Below, one piece after another: positions 33,501-44,591 of a DNA stretch of 64,000 nucleotides. The notes beneath the pieces are model-generated. The model was given only the letters and a program-made list of their open reading frames with translations, had not been told where the DNA came from and ran no database searches. The DNA comes from Bubalus kerabau (Eukaryota; Chordata; Mammalia; Artiodactyla; Bovidae). The stretch spans positions 46,369,001 through 46,433,000 of the forward strand of contig NC_073627.1 in the NCBI RefSeq assembly GCF_029407905.1, written 5' to 3'. Position numbers and translations under genes: made by a program. Numbering within the stretch: the first letter of the stretch is position 1; each line of letters opens with the position of its first letter.

Positions 33501-34495
33501 AGCCTGTCTCTCTGACGATTTTTAATTGTGCTAAAATATGTTTGTTATATAACAAAATTTGCCATTTAACCATTTTTAAATGTACAGTTCAGTGGCATTA
33601 TATTTACATTGCTGTGCAATGATCAACACTATTCTAGTTCCACAACTTCTTCATCACCACCAAGAGTAACTCTGTACCCATGAAGCAATGACTTCTCCCT
33701 TCCCTCCAGCCCGTGTGGCGTCTCATCTACTTTCTGTCTCTGTGACTTGGCCTACTCTATGTATTTCATGTAAGTGGAATCCTGTAGTATTTGCCGCTTT
33801 GTGTCTAGCCTCGCCTTCTTTCAATTGCTATACCATTTTCAAGATTCATTTGTGTTGAAGCATATATCTGAAATTCATTCCTTTTTTTTTTTAAACCATT
33901 CATTCATTTGTTTATTTTCTGTTGCATTGGATCTTCATTGCTATTCTCAGGCTTTCTAGTTGTGAGTGGGGGCTACTGTCTAATTGCGGTGTGAAGGCTT
34001 CTCATTGCGGTGGATTTTCTTGTTGCTGAGCACTGGCTCTAGGGCATGCAGGCTTCAGTAGGTGCGGCTCTCAGGCTCTAGAGCGCAGGCTCAGAAGCTG
34101 TTGGGCAGGAGCTTAGTTGCTTTGAGGTAGGGGGAATCTTCCCAGACCAGGGATCGAACCCATGTTCCCTAAATTGGCAGGCGGATTTGTATCCACTAGG
34201 CCAGCAGGGAAGTCTGAACTTCATTCCCTTTTTTGTGGCTGAATGATAATTCCCTTGTGTGGTTATACCACTTTTTTTTTTTAATCCATTCAAACATTGA
34301 TGGACATTTGGATTGTTTCCACCTTTTGGTTATCATAAGTAACATTGCCGTGAACATTGGTGTACAGATACCAAGTTCCTATTTTCAGTTCTTTCCGGTA
34401 GGAGCAGAATTGTTGGGTCACATGACAGGTCTGTGTTTAGCTAACTGAGAAACAGCCAAACTGCATTCCACACAACAACAATATTTTGCATTCCC
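33501..34495 (-). mobile_element. L1M-type 3' end (antisense), split by a SINE
   Basis: 'Taacaaaatttgccatttaa', 'gtacagttcagtggcattat' and, after the SINE, 'cattgccgtgaacattggtg' are antisense L1M landmarks. Confidence 0.75.
33882..34214 (-). repeat. CHR-type SINE in L1
   Basis: Flanked by tgaaattcattcc (33869-33881) and tgaacttcattcc (34215-34227), 12 of 13 matching. Confidence 0.82.
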
Positions 34496-35065
34496 ATTAA
34501 CAAAGTAGAAGGTTTCTAGCTCTCCTCAACTTTTGCTCCAGGGACTTAGGTCTATTTGCTCCTCGTCTGTTAGCCACTGGGACTTAGGATATTGTCAGTT
34601 TACACCACGATCTTTTGCCCCGGACACCTGCAAGTTTGACTCCTCTTGCAGCATTTCTGAGCAATGCCCACCACCTCTCTGGGCTGAGCTCCAAGTTAGG
34701 TGAAACAAAGATGAACGAGCACCCTGTGTCATTCCTTCAGACAGCCCCGAGCCTGGTTAGAACAGACATGTGCCATGGTTTGGGAATAAGATCTCTTCTG
34801 TGCCTTTGGGAACCGGGGCCAGAGTTTCATGCTGGAGATGTTCAGTGCTGTCGCTGAGCCAGGAAGGGAAGGAGGTGAGTGCAGGTCAGAATGTCACAAA
34901 GCTTCCTACTGCCGGGCTGTGTTTTTTTGAGTCAGTGATTGCAGAGTTCTGCCTCAAAAAGTTGGTTCTGACAGCTGCTGCTTGATTTGTGATGTTTCTG
35001 TGTGTGATGTGTTGGGGCAGGCTAGGGAGTGATGGAGGGTCAGAAAGCTTGGAGCTATCTACTCC
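34496..35065. other. RNF135 intron 1, nothing recognised
   Basis: Non-repetitive by eye. Short frames (71-80 codons) without known similarity. Confidence 0.5.
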
Positions 35066-35079
35066 TGTTTTTTTTTTTT

Positions 35080-35945
35080 TCCCAAAAATAATTAATAGAC
35101 TTTACTTTTTAGAGCAGTTCTAGATTTATAGAAAATTGAGCAGATAGTGCACAAAGTTCCCTTATTCCCCTCACAGTTTCCCTTATTATTACTCTCTTGC
35201 ATTAGTTTGGTTCCTTTGTTACAATTTATGAACCTGTATTTAAATTTTTATTTATTTTTTTGGCTGCACTGGGTCTTCATTGCTGCCTATGGGCTTTCTC
35301 TAGTTGTGTTGAGTGGAGGCTACGCTCTAGTTTCAGTGCTTGGGCTTCTCGTTGCGGTGGCTTCTCGTTGTAGAGCAGGGGCTCTAGGGCACGGGGGCTC
35401 AGTGGCTGTCGTGCACAGGCTTACTTGCCCCGTGGCATGTGGAATCTTCCTGGACCAGGGGTCAATCCCCTGCATTGGCAGGCGGATTCTTAACCACTGG
35501 ATCACCAGGGGAGTCCTGTGAACCAATATTGATACATTGTCATTTACTAAAATCCATAGTTGAAGTTCACTCCGTGTTGTACCATTCTACGGATTTTGAC
35601 AAATGCAGGAAGTCAGGTATCTGCAGTTATAGTTGTACTGCCTTGAAAACCCCCTGAGCCCCACCTTCGTGTATCCCCTCATCCCCCCGTCAACCCCTGG
35701 CAACAACTGATTTTTTTGCTATCTCTTTGGATTTTCCAGAATGTCATACCATTGGAATCATACAGTATCTAGCTTTCTCAGACTAGTTTCTATCACTAAA
35801 CATAATTAAGGTTTGTGGCTTGACTGCTCATTTCTTTTTATTGCCAAATCATATTCCATTGCATACATGTCCCACAGTTTGTCTATCCACCTTTTAATGG
35901 ACATATTGGTTGCTTACTTTTTTTTCCCCCTTATAATTAAAGCTG
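35080..35945 (-). mobile_element. L1M-type 3' end (antisense), split by a SINE
   Basis: 'Tttagagcagttctagattt' before and 'cattctacggattttgacaa', 'cctggcaacaactga' after the SINE are antisense L1 landmarks. Confidence 0.72.
35236..35517 (-). repeat. CHR-type SINE in L1
   Basis: Full-length reverse copy ending gatcaccaggggagtcc, with tatgaacc/tgtgaacc as the likely target duplication. Confidence 0.78.
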
Positions 35946-35975
35946 TTTTCTTCTTTTTGGTTATAAACCAGCATT

Positions 35976-36098
35976 GGAAGTTCCCTGGTAGTCTAGTGGT
36001 TAGGATTCAGCGCTTTCACTGCCGTGGCCCAGGTTCTATACTTGGTCAGGGAACTGAGACCCTACAAGCCGAGCACTGTGGCCACAGATGAATAAATA
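35976..36098 (+). repeat. CHR-type SINE, short form
   Basis: Has an intact-looking A box (tagtctagtggttaggattc) and is flanked by cagcatt (35969-35975 and 36099-36105). Confidence 0.75.
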
Positions 36099-36105
36099 CA
36101 GCATT

Positions 36106-37354
36106 ATCTCTCAGGTCCTTAAAACTATTTGTTAGTATAGTGACTGAATATACTTTGCATTGGCTTTCAGATTACAATTGTCTATGGATGGTAGGATATT
36201 GGATGATTTAAAATGTTTCTTCTTTCAGTTCTTTGCATTTTCTAAATTCATCACAATAAGTGTGCAGTTTTATAGATAGAAAAAGCACCAACACTTATTT
36301 ATAAAAGTTTTTAATTTGCTCAGGTGTCTAGATAAGGGCTCCACTCCAGAATTCCAGCTGCCAGAATGTTTAGCAGTGAGACCTGGACATACAAGAGCAA
36401 ACAATGTTACCAGTGGTCAGCCACCTTCCTCTGCAAATTAGTCTGCATATGGCTTCTGAAACACATGCTATTTTGAGGGACATAAGTGCTTCTTAGAGAT
36501 GAAAAATTAGTTCCAGTTTTTGAGGTTCCAGCATAATTTAAAAAGTGAGAGCTGTCCCCCCAAAGTTATTAAAAACTCTGGTTTATCTAGAGTAGAATGA
36601 TGAAAATCTTGTATTTCCATGATTCTATGTAGGACCCCTTTGGGAGGTAATTCAGATTTCTGGGCCCCGCCTGCCTGTGATGATGGTCACCAGGTCTTGA
36701 GGTTGTTGCCAGAATATGTTGGTGGCCAAACTTCCTCCCACTCTCAGCCAGGCAGCTGCGCAGATGAAGCTCTGGAAGTGGAGCTGTTTTAGCATTCTCA
36801 TCTGAATGTTTCTTTAAATGTGAAGGACGCCAATAAACAAAAAGAGCTTGCATCTGTACAGCAATCTAGAATCTCCACGATCCTTTCATAGTAGGTGCTT
36901 TTCACTATTAAAGGGAACTAGGGGTGGTCGCTTTAATTTTTGAAAGGAGTGGTAAGGACACAGGATGAGTCAGAGGTGAGAGTGGAGCTGAAGCCTGAGC
37001 CAAATGCCTTCCACTCGACTTAACAGCTGCCACCTGCACCAGATCTCCAGGCTCCCACCCTGCTTCCTCTCTGACTTCCCCAGTTCAAAATGACCCCAGG
37101 CTTCCCTTCATGCCTCACTCCCACCCCCCTACTCCCCTGGCCCCATCTGATGGATGAACTCTGCTTCCCTATTACGGCTACTAGACAATCAGCAGGGGGA
37201 CGTGGGAATGCGGAAAGTCCGAGGACTTTACCTCCTTTTCCTCTAGACATTTTTGTCACTTCCTTGCCCGCTTCCTTTATCCAGTGTTTACGGCTCCCTC
37301 TGTCTAGAGCTGGTTCCCGGGTCCAGCTTTGTGTTCTGCTTTGCTCTTTTAAAG
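36106..37354. other. RNF135 intron 1, nothing recognised
   Basis: Non-repetitive by eye up to the exon 2 acceptor. The last 330 bp are pyrimidine-rich. Confidence 0.5.
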
Positions 37355-37498
37355 GTGGAGGCACCGAAGAGCATCACAGAAGTTGACCGGGAGCTGGCAA
37401 AGCTGGTGGAACGGCTTATAGATATTGTCAGGAACTTTCAGAGTCCGAGACACGTCCCAGAATCTGAACCAGATAAAGAAGTGAGCATTTTGGCTATG
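37355..37498 (+). CDS. RNF135: RNF135 exon 2 (helical linker)
   Basis: The 144-nt, phase-0 exon (48 codons, residues 118-165) starts after ttttaaag ending at 37354 and ends before gtaggc at 37499. It encodes VEAPKSITEVDRELAKLVER and continues to EPDKEVSILAM. A possible internal donor (gtgagc at 37481) was not chosen because the VSIL residues encoded after it are conserved with human. Confidence 0.9.
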
Positions 37499-37639
37499 GT
37501 AGGCTCATCTGGGAGAAGAAAGGATGCGCCAGAGGGTGGGGCTAGGGACGACTCCCTAGAACCGCTGGGAATCTAGATGAATATGTTTGCCCTTGAAGGA
37601 TGCGCTAAATCCGAATCTTTCACCTTGCTCTTCACTACC

Positions 37640-39235
37640 CAACACAGATAATTGGGAGTTTGGAATGTTTGAGGTGAGGTGTGAAGGCATCCATCCTTAT
37701 CACTCCACGTAACCAGCTTACTCCCTGAAGATCACCAGTGACCTCTATGCAAATTCTGCAGACCTTCTAGCTTTTATTCTCCTTGGCCTTTCAGCCGCCT
37801 ATGACATAGTCGACCACAGCATCATTCTTTTTTTTTTTAATTTTTAAAAAATTCTGTATAATTTTTAAAAGTTACACTTTGTTTACAGTTGTTACAAAAT
37901 ATCGGCTATGTTCCCAGTGTTGTACAACACATCCTGGTAGCCTGTCTCACACCCAGTAGTTTTTACCACTAACTCCCTTGCCCCCATGTTGCCTCTCTTG
38001 CCTCTCTCCCCACTAATTTGTTTTTTAAAAATATTTATATATATTTAATATACATATTTACAAAACGCTGTGTAATAGCTGAATATATTTAAAAGAAAAT
38101 GTGTTTTTGAAACCTGTTCTGCCATGACCAGTGATAAAAGATCTTTTTCTTCCCCCTTTTTTCTTTTTTAAAAAATTTTATTATTGGAGTACAGTTGCTT
38201 TACAGTGTTGTGTGTGTTTCTGCTGTACAACACAGTGAATCAGCTACATGAATACATATATTCCCCCTCTCTCTTGAGGCTCCCTCCCATCCCCCTCCCA
38301 TCCCACCCCTTAGGTCATTAGAGAGCACGCAGCTGAGCTCCCTACAGCAACTTCCCGCTAGCTATTGCTAACCACAGATTTGTTTTCTGTGTATCAGTGA
38401 GTCTGCTGCTTCTCATAACTTCATTCTTGAGACTTCCTTTTCCCTTAGCTCTGAGATACAAGCCTTCCAGTTATTTCCCGTGTCTCTCTGGCTGCTCCTT
38501 TTCCGGCTGTTTGGCAGGTTTACTGTTCTCTGCTAAGCAGTGAAATGCTGGGATTCCTCAGGGCTGAGTTGTAGGTCACTGTCTCTTTCCCTCAGATGGC
38601 CCCGTCCACACCTGTGGCTTTCATTACCCACCCTGTGCACAAACGTAGCTTCAGCCTGGACCTTCCTCTGATCTGGTATCTTCCTTCTCATCTTTTCCTC
38701 TTGGCATCTCAGAGGCACATCACACTTAATCCATCCTGAACTGTCTCTCCTCTGGGTACCCCATCTGAGCAGCTGACCCTGCTAGTAACCATTCCTAGTG
38801 TCCAAGTCAGAAATCTGATCACGTTGCCCTCTTCCATCACCTGGCTAAACATCTCTTGAACCTATTTATTATTCTGGAGCTCCTTAAAAACATCTCTAAT
38901 CCAATCCTGTGACCATCTCTGATCTGGATTTCTACCAAAGCCTCCTAATCACTCCGTTCTGTTCCCACTATAGTGTCACACGTCTTCTCATCACGGGGTC
39001 CATACCATGATGGAAGGTTCTTCTTTTCCTCTGTCATGTAGGTCATGCCTGCTCATCCTTCAGACCTCGACTAGATTATCACTTCCTTGAAGAAGCCTTC
39101 ACTGATTTCCTTGAACAAGTCAAGTTCCCTTATTAGAGGCTCTCATGTATGTGATTCCATGTACCTTTCATTTGCAGCAGTTGTCCCACTTGTGACTTGA
39201 TAGTGATTGATACCATAATTCATTGTCTTTCGTTC
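37640..39235 (+). pseudogene. Decayed L2 LINE ORF2/3'UTR
   Basis: LGLSAAYDIVDHSII (near 37780) matches the L2 reverse-transcriptase LDLSAAFDTVDHS motif, and IPQG (near 38550) matches the PQGSVLGP motif. At 38810-39230 'aaatctgatcacgttgccct' and 'cagacctcgactagattatc' match the L2 3' region. It is split by an L1-type block at 37830-38430. Many stops; inactive. Confidence 0.6.
37830..38430 (-). mobile_element. Bovine L1-type fragments (antisense) in L2
   Basis: 'Gttgctttacagtgttgtgt' and 'gctccctacagcaacttccc' are antisense artiodactyl L1 landmarks. Upstream AT-rich sequence is probably part of the same insertion. Confidence 0.6.
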
Positions 39236-39240
39236 CTCTT

Positions 39241-39523
39241 CCTGCTGCTGCTGCTGCTGCTAAGTCGCTTCAGTCGTGTCCAACTCTCTGCGACCCTATA
39301 GACGCAGCCCACCAGGCTTCCCCATCCCTGGGATTCTCCAGGCAAGTACACTGGAGTGGGTTGCCATTGCCTTCTCCAATGCATGAAAGTGAAAAGTGAA
39401 AGTGAAGTCGCTCAGTCGTGTCCGACTCTTAGCGACCCCATGGACTGCAGCCTACCAGACTCCTCCATCCATGGGAGTTTCCAGGCAAGAGTACTGGAGT
39501 GGGGTGCCATTGCCTTCTCCAAT
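39241..39523 (-). repeat. Bov-A2 SINE
   Basis: Reverse dimer starting with (CTG)n, 360 bp before RNF135 exon 3. Confidence 0.92.
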
Positions 39524-39804
39524 TCTTAGCTCATACCCCCCAAAAAGTTTTAAAGTTTTAGGCCCATCTTATAGGGGCCTTACAAAATAAATAATACAGA
39601 TAGTCACTAAGATAAGCCACAGAGGCTGAAATAGTCTTCCCCCGACTGCTGTCATCTTATCATAATAACTCTTCCCCTGGGCGAAGACAATTATGTTGCC
39701 TGCATCATGAGGGCCTAATTATATTTTGAAAAACCTGTTGGGAGGTAAGTAGAAAATTATAGATGGTTGGCAGGACTGGAATATATTTGATGCATTCTTT
39801 AGAA

Positions 39805-39870
39805 GATTTTCTTTCTTCCTTCCTTCCCTCTCCTTTCCCCCTCCCTCTCTCTCCCTTTCTTTCATTCTGT
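39805..39870 (+). repeat. CT-rich low-complexity tract
   Basis: (ttcc)n and (ctc)n sequence that runs almost into the RNF135 exon 3 acceptor. Confidence 0.85.
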
Positions 39871-39886
39871 TCTTATTCATCAATAG

Positions 39887-40046
39887 ACTTTGTTGGAAGG
39901 GGTAGACCTTTCCTTGGCTTCTCCCAAAGTGAGTTCCAGTCCACCTGAGCAAAAAATGAAAGATATTCTCCATGATCTAGAAGAGATCCAAGAAAAATTA
40001 CGAGAAAACTTCACGCAGAAAGGGGCCCTTGAAGAACAAACACAGG
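39887..40046 (+). CDS. RNF135: RNF135 exon 3 (coiled-coil segment)
   Basis: The 160-nt exon has acceptor caatag ending at 39886 and donor gtgagt at 40047. It encodes residues 166-218 plus one base, including VDLSLASPK and the strongly helical KDILHDLEEIQEKLREN, which is nearly identical to human and forms the dimerising helix. A CT-rich tract immediately upstream forms an unusually long polypyrimidine stretch. Confidence 0.94.
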
Positions 40047-40490
40047 GTGAGTTGATGTTATTTGGTAAAGGAGGTTTGATTATGGAAGCTGGGCCAGTGT
40101 CCCATGGCTTCCTTTTGAGGGAACAGGATCTCTGAGCCCAGCTGCGTGTTCCCTGGGATGTGAATGAGGAAGGAGTGGGCTGAGCTATTTTTGTGGCTGG
40201 ATGTGTTTTTGGACCTGACAGGAGGTGTGATGTAACACAGGCCCTTAATAGACAGAAACTCATTTTCTAAGGCCTATAAATCCAGAACCTAGACCTGATT
40301 TTGCTAGCTCACTGCACACCTGTGTTATTCTACTTGAGGAGATTCAGAAATAGGCAGCTTTTTAATTTTTCACTAGTAAATGTCTTATTAATGAAGAATG
40401 CAACTTTGTATACAGTTCTTGACAAATTCTATTCAACTATAATCTCTGGTGGATGTGTTAACATGTTAAGTAGTAACAATGTAGATTATA
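40047..40490. other. RNF135 intron 3, nothing recognised
   Basis: No repeat family or second exon visible. Confidence 0.5.
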
Positions 40491-40775
40491 ACAGAACTTT
40501 GCTGGTGGCGCAGTGGGTAAGAATCCACCTGCCAGTGCAGGGGAAACTGGTTCAATCCCAGGTCAGGGAACTAAGATCCCACATGCTGAGAAGCAACTAA
40601 GCCTATGCAATACAACGACTTAGCCTCTGCTCTAGAGCCCAAGAACCATGACAACCGATGCCCGCATGCCCTAGAACCCATGCTGTGCAACAACAGAAGT
40701 CACCACGATGAGAAGCCCGAGACTGCAGTGAGAGAGTGGCCCCCATTCACTGCAACTTCAGAAATAAAATAGTTT
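40491..40775 (+). repeat. CHR-type SINE
   Basis: Full-length, from agaactttgctggtggcgca to cttcagaaataaaatag. Confidence 0.75.
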
Positions 40776-40879
40776 TTAAAAAAGTGTAACTTAGAAAATT
40801 CAAGTATGTCTTAGCGAGTACAATTTTTATTATCTTGGCTTTTTTTTTTTTTTAAGCTCATTCCGCTATAGGGGAAAAA

Positions 40880-41023
40880 GGAGTCTTTTTTTTGCGGGGT
40901 GGGGGTCAAGGCGCATGGAGTCTTAGCTTCCCTGACCTGGGATAGAACTTGCAACCCCTGCACTGGAAACTCAGAGTCTTAACCATGGGACTGCCAGTTG
41001 TCGTGGACCTCCAGGGAAGTCCC
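40880..41023 (-). repeat. CHR-type SINE with internal rearrangement
   Basis: The reverse head is followed by an extra gttgtcgtggacctccaggg before the usual agggaagtccctg end. Confidence 0.65.
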
Positions 41024-41264
41024 TGTTTCGGGTGTTTTGATTTTGATTCTTTGGGCCTGTCCAGGGCAGCTTTCAAACACAGGATCTGAATATTTCCTGA
41101 AACATCATTCCCTGAAGTTCTCACAAGATTGTTTTTAAGACAATAGATTAGCTGTTCTTCAAGTCAGCACTTTTAACAGCTGCTAAGCAATTCGGCTGCC
41201 TCCTCACAATGATTTCCTTTGACCTATGTAAATAGACCATGAGCTGCCATGGAAATCACGCAGC

Positions 41265-41575
41265 CTAAACAGCACAGTGTTTCTCAAGGCATGGCCCAGG
41301 ACTCTGTATAACAGTGGAAAGAATGCAGATAATCTCCAGTTTGTTAGCCTATGTTTTTTTTTTTCTTATGTGTTTTTTCTGACTTTGATATCAATATTAT
41401 GCTCACTTCATAGTATTAATTAAAAATCTTCTTACCCTTAAAAAATGAAAATTCAGAATCCAGGCCCCATTGCCAAACTATTGAGCTAGCATCTCTGGGA
41501 CTAAGTACCAAAGATTTGTATTTGTACTAACTTTGCAGGGGATTTTAATGCACACTACAATTTTGATGACCATTT
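41265..41575 (-). repeat. MER5A-like hAT MITE
   Basis: 'Cagtgtttctcaaggcatgg' and 'ttttaatgcacactacaatt' mark the ends of a diverged MER5 element. Confidence 0.55.
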
Positions 41576-41609
41576 TGGGCTTACCCAGTATGGGTGATTA
41601 TTTGTAGTA

Positions 41610-42085
41610 CAAATTTGATTATTGAGGAGTGCAGTTGCCCCTTGAACCCATGAGGATTAGGGGCACCAAACGCCCATAAAGCCGAAAATCTGACTCTAAC
41701 TTTTCACTGCCCCAAAACTTAACTACCAGTAGCCTACTGTTGACTGGAAGCCATAGTACAGCATGAACAGTTGATTAACACATACTTCGTATGTTTTGTG
41801 TATTATACGCTGTATTCTTACAGTAAAGTCGGTTAGAATAAAAGAAAATGTTATTAAGAAAAGCATAAGGAAGAGAAAATACATTTACAGTGCTGTACTG
41901 TATCTGTCTACACCGTAAGTTTACATCATCTGACTCTGAGGTTCAGTTTATGCTGCTGTTGCTTCAGGATACCAATGGAGAAGATTTCACCTTCATCGTC
42001 CATGTCCAAGCATTTCCCTTACTTTCCCTTCTGCCACTTACTGTGGTCATTGTAAGCACACAGTAGCTTTAAGGTAATAATAAAA
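41610..42085 (+). repeat. Old DNA-transposon-like repeat (family uncertain)
   Basis: 'Gcagttgccccttgaaccca', 'acttaactaccagtagccta' and 'gtattatacgctgtattctt' match a common mammalian repeat, possibly a Tigger-like DNA element. The name is tentative. Confidence 0.5.
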
Positions 42086-42104
42086 TTGAGCACAGTTTGG
42101 GGTT

Positions 42105-42312
42105 AGCTCGTGCTCAGTCACTCAGTCATGTCCGGCTCTTTGCAACCCCGTGGGTTGTACCCTGCCAGGTTCCTCTATCCGTGGGATTGTCCTGGCAAGA
42201 ATCCTGGAAGGGGTTGCCATTTCCTCCTCCAGGGGATCTTCCTAATCCAGGGATTGAAGCCTCATCTCCTGAGGCTCCTGCATTGGCAGGTGGATTCTCT
42301 ACCACTGAGCAA
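42105..42312 (-). repeat. Bov-tA SINE
   Basis: Reverse Bov-tA ending ttctctaccactgagcaagc. Confidence 0.88.
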
Positions 42313-42379
42313 GCCTTGGGATTAGCAGGTATAACTTAGCTTGTCTACCTGACAAGCCTTGGGATTAGCAGGTATAACT
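42310..42379 (+). repeat. 27-bp direct repeat
   Basis: The same 27 bases, starting caagccttgggattagcagg, occur at 42310-42336 and 42353-42379. Confidence 0.9.
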
Positions 42380-42570
42380 ATTATATACAGGATGGATAAA
42401 CAACAAGGCCCTAGTGTATAGTGCAGGGTACTATATTCAGTAGCCAGTGATGAATCATAATGGAAAAGAATATAAACAAGAATATATATATGCATACATG
42501 GATCACTTTGTTGTGTAGTAGAAGTTAACACAACACTAAATCAACTATACTTCCATAAAATGAAAACAAA
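42380..42570 (+). mobile_element. L1 3' end, artiodactyl type
   Basis: 'Ctagtgtatagtgcagggta' to 'actatacttccataaaatg' is the same family as at 26145-26325. Confidence 0.6.
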
Positions 42571-43029
42571 ACTTCAGTATATTGAGAGGAAATAGGTATC
42601 AGCAGTTGTGATAAGTCTCATATCAATTCATGTTTCCCAGTTTAATAATGATTTAAAGCATTGACCTGAGGTCATGGAGATTCTGGGGGTGAGGGTGCTG
42701 TGATCTCCTGGAACCATATTAGTTAATTTATTTGATAGATATGCATGAAATACTTCCTATGTACCTGGCAATGGGCAAATGCTTAGAATACAGAGATGAA
42801 TAAAATCTCTGCCAGCAAGGAGCTTAGGACTCAGTGAGGGGAAAAAGTCCACAGTAAGAACATGGGACTAGATACACCTAAGCTGGATGTATACTGCCTG
42901 ATCAAATGCTGACAATGAGAAAGACAAGCTGTGTGTGTTGATCACGATGTTTGGATATCTTCTACGTGCATTTTTTTTTTTTTTTTTTGATGGGACTGTC
43001 TCCCTCTCCTAATATTTTTGATTCCGTAG
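42571..43029. other. RNF135 intron 3 end, with an L2-like remnant
   Basis: 42715-42845 looks like an antisense L2/MIR end. A poly-T run (42971-42988) precedes the exon 4 acceptor. The rest is unrecognised. Confidence 0.45.
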
Positions 43030-43119
43030 TTGAACTCCCAGAAGTTCCATCTTCTTCCTCATGCCCACTGCCTGACCAGAGCCGCTTTGCACCCAAGAAG
43101 GCTTCCTCGTTTGCTCGAT
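43030..43119 (+). CDS. RNF135: RNF135 exon 4 (hinge before PRY-SPRY)
   Basis: The 90-nt exon has acceptor ttccgtag ending at 43029 and donor gtaagt at 43120. It completes a split Val codon, encodes ELPEVPSSSSCPLPDQSRFA then PKKASSFAR, and ends with the first base of a Trp codon. The PSSSSCPLPDQS segment is shared with human. Confidence 0.94.
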
Positions 43120-44061
43120 GTAAGTATATGATCTGCCTACAACTTGGGTTTGGCTTGGCGGAGCAAGGAGCTTAAGAGCATGTTGTGTCCATCTCTCTGC
43201 TGTTAGACCCCTTGGCTAGTTCCTCTACAACTGGCCCCTCCCCATGGGGAGCTGATGACAAAGGCAAAAGGGGCTCCAGGCTGAGCCAGACCCGTGAGCT
43301 CTCAGAACCCTGGCAGCCTTTGGGCATCCATGCCAGAGCCACCACTTACAGCCAACTGCCAATGCCCCAACCTGGCTAAACTACTATCACGGCCCCAGTC
43401 TGGAATAATCCTTGAGGGCACGGATCCTGGAGCCAACTGCTCCACTCACTAGCTGTCTGATCTTGGAGAAGTCATGTAACCTCTCAGAGCCTCGGTTCCC
43501 TCATCTGCAAGATGGAGATAGTAGTACTTACTTTCTTGGGGGATTGTCATCAGGGTAAGTGAGTAAATGTGTGTAAATATGACTTTCAGTAGGAATGCCG
43601 TGTATTAGCAATTATTTACGCCCTTAGTGGAAAACAGTATGGAATATACAAAATGAATAAGACATGAGCCTTAATCAGGAAGCTTAGTGTAACCAGAGAG
43701 ATGTAAATAGCCATGATCATCAGTCACTCTACTACAGATAGAAAATGGTTAAGTATCACTAGTGATCAGGTAAAGCATTAGGGGAAAAGCAAGAGGTGAC
43801 TTTTGTGGGGTGGGCTTCACAGACAGCTTCCTGGAAGAAGGCTAAGTAGAAATGAAGGTGGGAGAGGGGAGTATTGTTACTAGAACAGCATCAGGGGTAT
43901 ATATAACAAGTTTCCACTGTAAGTTGATGTTCCGACTGTAATGCATTTAATATAAGAAAACCTGTATCTCATTCAAAGATACACAGCTGCTTTTTGCTAT
44001 TTGAGGACCTCGTAGCATGAACCATCAGAGCTGACTGGTCATGTTCTGTTTTTTCCCCCAG
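43120..44061. other. RNF135 intron 4, with MIR and L2 remnants
   Basis: 43420-43600 is MIR ('ttggagaagtcatgtaacct', 'tcggttccctcatctgcaag'). 43660-43880 is antisense L2-like. A 64-codon frame at 43185-43379 has no known match. Confidence 0.5.
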
Positions 44062-44591
44062 GGGCCATCAGTCCAACCTTTGACCTTGAGAGCCTCTCCT
44101 GTAATCTGAAGGTCTCCGTGGATCGCCGGACAGTGACTGTGTCTGACTTCCTAATGCTCTATGCCTGGAGTCCTGAGAGGTTTGACTCCAGCCAGGCTTT
44201 ATGTTCCCAGGCCCTCTCTTCTGGGCAGCATTACTGGGAAGTGGACACTCAGCATTGTAGCCACTGGGCAGTCGGGGTGGCTTCACGGGGGATGAAGCGT
44301 GACCAGATCCTGGGAAGGACCACGGACTCCTGGTGTGTAGAGTGGAAAGGGACCAGCCAGCTCTCTGCGTGGTGCATGGTTAAGGAAACTGTCCTCGGCT
44401 CAGACAGACCCAGTGTGGTGGGCATCTGGCTGGACCTTGAGGAGGGAAAACTTGCCTTCTATTCCAAGGCAGATCAGGCGAAGCCTCTGTTTGAGTGCCC
44501 CATCTCTGTCTCTGTTCCTCTACACCCTGCCTTCTGGCTGTATGGCTTATACCCTGGAAATTCTCTGACCATACGGCAAATGAATGTGTAA
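44062..44591 (+). CDS. RNF135: RNF135 exon 5 (PRY-SPRY domain and stop)
   Basis: The exon starts after ttccccccag ending at 44061, completes Trp249, and encodes residues 250-424, ending in TAA at 44589-44591. The PRY part contains a DRRTVTVS strand. SPRY hallmarks are YWEVD (306-310), WAVGVA (317-322) and the VVGIWLDLEEGKLAFYS strand pair. This is the RIG-I-recognition module. The segment around residues 276-292 differs markedly from human as I recall it. Confidence 0.96.

Noticed and set aside
43185..43379. 64-codon frame just after RNF135 exon 4
   Set aside because: It is intronic; the conserved transcript joins 43119 to 44062 in phase.
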